A stretch of DNA of 17,798 nt from CAYVCG01 sp964449985 (GTDB taxonomy: Bacteria; Bacillota; Clostridia; Lachnospirales; WRAX01), in contig CAYVCG010000042.1 of the NCBI GenBank assembly GCA_964449985.1, positions 1 through 17,798 of the forward strand, written 5' to 3'. Of this stretch, positions 16,201 through 17,798 are shown one piece after another. Both the position numbers and the translations under genes were made by a program. Numbering within the stretch: position 1 is the first letter of the stretch; every line of letters starts with the position of its first letter. The notes under the pieces were generated by a model. That model did not search any database. It had not been told where the DNA came from and saw only the letters and a list, made by a program, of their open reading frames with translations.

Positions 16201-17538
16201 ATGGCAACAGTAGTAGTAATGCCAAAGGTTGGAATATCAGTTGAAACTTGTATTCTTACAAAGTGGCATAAAAACAAAGGCGACAGCGTTAAAACAGGCG
16301 ACGTTCTCTTTACCTATGAGACGGATAAAGCATCTGTTGACGAAGACGCTAAGGAAGACGGCGTGCTTTTGGAAATCATAGCTCAGGAGGGCGACGATGT
16401 TCCGGTTTTGGAAGATGTTTGCATCATCGGTCAGCCAGGTGAGGATATTTCCGCTTTATTAAAATCAGCTCCTGCTCAGGCTGCTGCTCCCGCAGAAGCT
16501 AAGGCAGAAGAAGCTGCTAAACCGGCAGTTGCAGTTGCGGCTGTAGCAGCAGCTACTCCAGTAGCAGAAGGCGGCAAAATAAAAGTTTCTCCTCGTGCTA
16601 AAGCTTTGGCTGCTAAATCCGGCATTGATTTGCGTTTGGTAGGCGGAAGCGGCCCAGATGGAAGAATCATTGAAAGAGATATTAGAACAGCTATCGAAAG
16701 CGGTGTTGCTCTTACATCAGCAGCTCTTGCTTCAGGCCAAAGCGCAAGCGGCGTTGCCGGAACAGGTATCGGCGGTCGTGTAACAGTTGGCGATTTAAGC
16801 GGCACTACAGCAGCACCAGCTTCTGCAGCAGCTCCAACTGAAAAAGGCGAAGTTGAAATCGTTAAATTCAGCAACATCCGCAAGGTTATTGCAAAATCGA
16901 TGCTTAACTCATTGTCATCCATGGCTCAACTCACAAACAACGGCAGCTTCGATGCAACAAACATTATGCAATACAGAAGTATGCTTAAAGCTAATGAGGA
17001 AATGGGTCTTAGCGGCATCACTTTTAACGACATTATTTTATACGCTGTTTCCAGAACTCTTAAAAACCACAGGGATTTGAACGCGCACTTAATAGGCGAC
17101 GAAATGCACTATTACAACAGCGTGCATCTTGGTATCGCAGTAGACACACCTCGCGGTCTTCTTGTTCCAACATTGTTCAATGCGGACAAAATGTCTCTTC
17201 TTGAGATATCTGTTAACGCTAAGAAGATTATTAAAGAAGCTCAGGCAGGCTCAATTTCTCCTGACTTGTTGCAGGGCGCAACGTTTACTATCTCCAATTT
17301 GGGAACTCTTGGCGTAGAAAGTTTCACGCCTGTTATTAATCCTCCGCAAACCGGTTTGCTCGGTGTTTGCTCTATTGTTGACAGAATCAAGGTTGTTAAC
17401 GGCGAGATTAAAGCATATCCTTCTATGGGCTTGTCTCTCACTTATGACCACAGAGCTGTTGATGGTGCTCCGGCTGGAAGATTTGTTATGGAATTAAAGA
17501 AAAACCTTGAAAACTTTACGGCATTGCTTGCAAAATAA
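16201..17538 (+). CDS. Dihydrolipoyllysine-residue acyltransferase (E2 of a 2-oxoacid/acetoin dehydrogenase-type complex)
   Basis: The 445-aa E2 has a lipoyl domain (about 1-80) with the lipoylated Lys at 43 in ETDKASVDEDA. An Ala/Pro-rich linker follows (88-124), then a peripheral subunit-binding domain (about 127-167, VSPRAKALAAKSG and GPDGRIIERDI). A second linker contains GTGIGGRVTVGDL (187-199), a short repeat of the binding-domain end. The catalytic domain (218-445) carries the active-site DHRAVDG with H417 and D421. E2 transfers the acyl group made by a thiamine-diphosphate E1 to CoA. ATG 16201 is chosen because AAAGGA (16187-16192) lies 8 nt ahead and the protein then starts MATVVVMPKVG; ATG 16183 precedes that site. 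The acyl specificity (pyruvate, branched-chain, acetoin) is not readable. The gene lies 60 nt after the dehydrogenase and 61 nt before the E3 gene. Confidence 0.93.
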   Translation: MATVVVMPKVGISVETCILTKWHKNKGDSVKTGDVLFTYETDKASVDEDAKEDGVLLEIIAQEGDDVPVLEDVCIIGQPGEDISALLKSAPAQAAAPAEAKAEEAAKPAVAVAAVAAATPVAEGGKIKVSPRAKALAAKSGIDLRLVGGSGPDGRIIERDIRTAIESGVALTSAALASGQSASGVAGTGIGGRVTVGDLSGTTAAPASAAAPTEKGEVEIVKFSNIRKVIAKSMLNSLSSMAQLTNNGSFDATNIMQYRSMLKANEEMGLSGITFNDIILYAVSRTLKNHRDLNAHLIGDEMHYYNSVHLGIAVDTPRGLLVPTLFNADKMSLLEISVNAKKIIKEAQAGSISPDLLQGATFTISNLGTLGVESFTPVINPPQTGLLGVCSIVDRIKVVNGEIKAYPSMGLSLTYDHRAVDGAPAGRFVMELKKNLENFTALLAK

Positions 17539-17552
17539 TTTGCGGCGCGCCT

Positions 17553-17561
17553 TGATATAAT
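17553..17561 (+). promoter_or_regulatory. Possible extended -10 promoter before the E3 gene
   Basis: TGATATAAT (17553-17561) matches the extended -10 consensus TGnTATAAT and lies 38 nt before the E3 ATG. No -35 hexamer stands at the right distance, so this is only a candidate internal promoter that could raise E3 supply for other complexes. Confidence 0.3.
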
Positions 17562-17599
17562 GAAACTCATGTTTCGTTTGATAAGGAAGGGTTGCTTTT

Positions 17600-17798
17600 A
17601 TGGATAATGTTTTTGATTTAATAGTATTAGGCGGTGGCCCTGGCGGATATTTGGCTGGGGAAAGAGCCGGTCATGCAGGTCTTAAAACGCTTGTTATTGA
17701 AAAACGCGCTCTTGGCGGTGTTTGCTTGAACGAGGGTTGTATACCGTCTAAAGCTCTTTTGTATAGCGCAAAGATTTATGACTATGCAAATGGCCATG
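17600..17798 (+). CDS. lpdA: Dihydrolipoamide dehydrogenase (E3), 5' part, cut by window end
   Basis: The first 66 codons are present and the gene runs off the window. The translation has the FAD-binding GGGPGGYLAGERAG motif near residues 11-24, an acidic IEK at the end of the second strand, and the redox-active disulfide GGVCLNEGCIPSKAL, which identifies the E3 of lipoyl-dependent complexes. E3 reoxidises the dihydrolipoyl group of E2 and reduces NAD+. The protein starts directly at the FAD fold, so in this copy there is no N-terminal lipoyl domain of the kind fused to some clostridial E3 proteins. AAGGAAGG at 17583-17590 supports the ATG. It is probably cotranscribed with the E2 gene. Confidence 0.95.
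   Translation, partial: MDNVFDLIVLGGGPGGYLAGERAGHAGLKTLVIEKRALGGVCLNEGCIPSKALLYSAKIYDYANGH

Noticed and set aside
16476..16922. Minus-strand open frame of 148 codons inside the E2 gene
   Set aside because: It is a shadow of the Ala/Pro-rich linker. The translation is low-complexity Ala/Pro/Thr, as expected from antisense of GCN codons.
1..17798. CRISPR arrays, tRNA or rRNA genes, insertion sequences, riboswitch leaders
   Set aside because: I saw no regularly spaced repeats, no tRNA-like cloverleaf arms, no intact transposase with terminal repeats and no long structured leader. The integrase-like gene has no visible flanking attachment repeats.

Overview
The window looks like chromosomal DNA of a low-GC Firmicute, most likely an anaerobic, possibly spore-forming Clostridia member. 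The reasons are AT-rich codon use, strong AGGAG-type ribosome binding sites, sigma-A-like promoters with 17-bp spacers, many TTG/GTG starts, and the set of gene families: a probable spoVT end, an M16C peptidase, DegV, a topoisomerase III, a MetA-type acyltransferase and a DeoR regulator. No rRNA, tRNA, CRISPR array or intact transposon is visible, and no stretch over 300 bases lacks a gene.

Layout. (1) 1-74: 3' end of a gene whose tail resembles SpoVT, followed by a rho-independent terminator. (2) 129-4137: a clear promoter, then a tyrosine-recombinase-fold protein that appears to have lost its catalytic residues, then a large M16C (presequence-protease-like) zinc peptidase 29 nt downstream with no terminator between. 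(3) 4177-9654: a promoter and a tight five-gene operon. It encodes an ABC ATPase (which appears to start at a CTG codon), an unrecognised single-pass membrane protein with a large exported domain, two ABC-2 permeases overlapping by 4 nt, and a small-multidrug-export-family membrane protein. The 5' end of the first permease gene carries a 20-bp hairpin followed by a T-rich tract, resembling an intragenic terminator or attenuator. (4) 9660-10669: a terminator, then a DegV fatty-acid-binding protein on the minus strand with its own strong promoter. (5) 10733-13887: topB and metA, nearly abutting. The MetA residue 111 is Glu, which predicts acetyl-CoA use. (6) 13953-17798 (cut by the window end): a promoter set inside tandem and inverted TGTTA-type repeats, then a DeoR-type regulator, an SorE/YggP-like zinc dehydrogenase, a lipoyl E2 acyltransferase and the start of an E3 dihydrolipoamide dehydrogenase.

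How they work together. Region 3 reads as one export machine: energising ATPase, two-permease channel and an accessory surface protein. Region 6 reads as one inducible catabolic operon, in which a polyol- or sugar-phosphate-type dehydrogenase is co-expressed with the E2/E3 half of a 2-oxoacid/acetoin dehydrogenase-type complex. No E1 gene lies in the visible part. The most unusual points are the dehydrogenase plus E2/E3 combination with its repeat-dense operator, the intragenic hairpin, the CTG-started ATPase with its unknown surface partner, and the apparently dead integrase-like protein.
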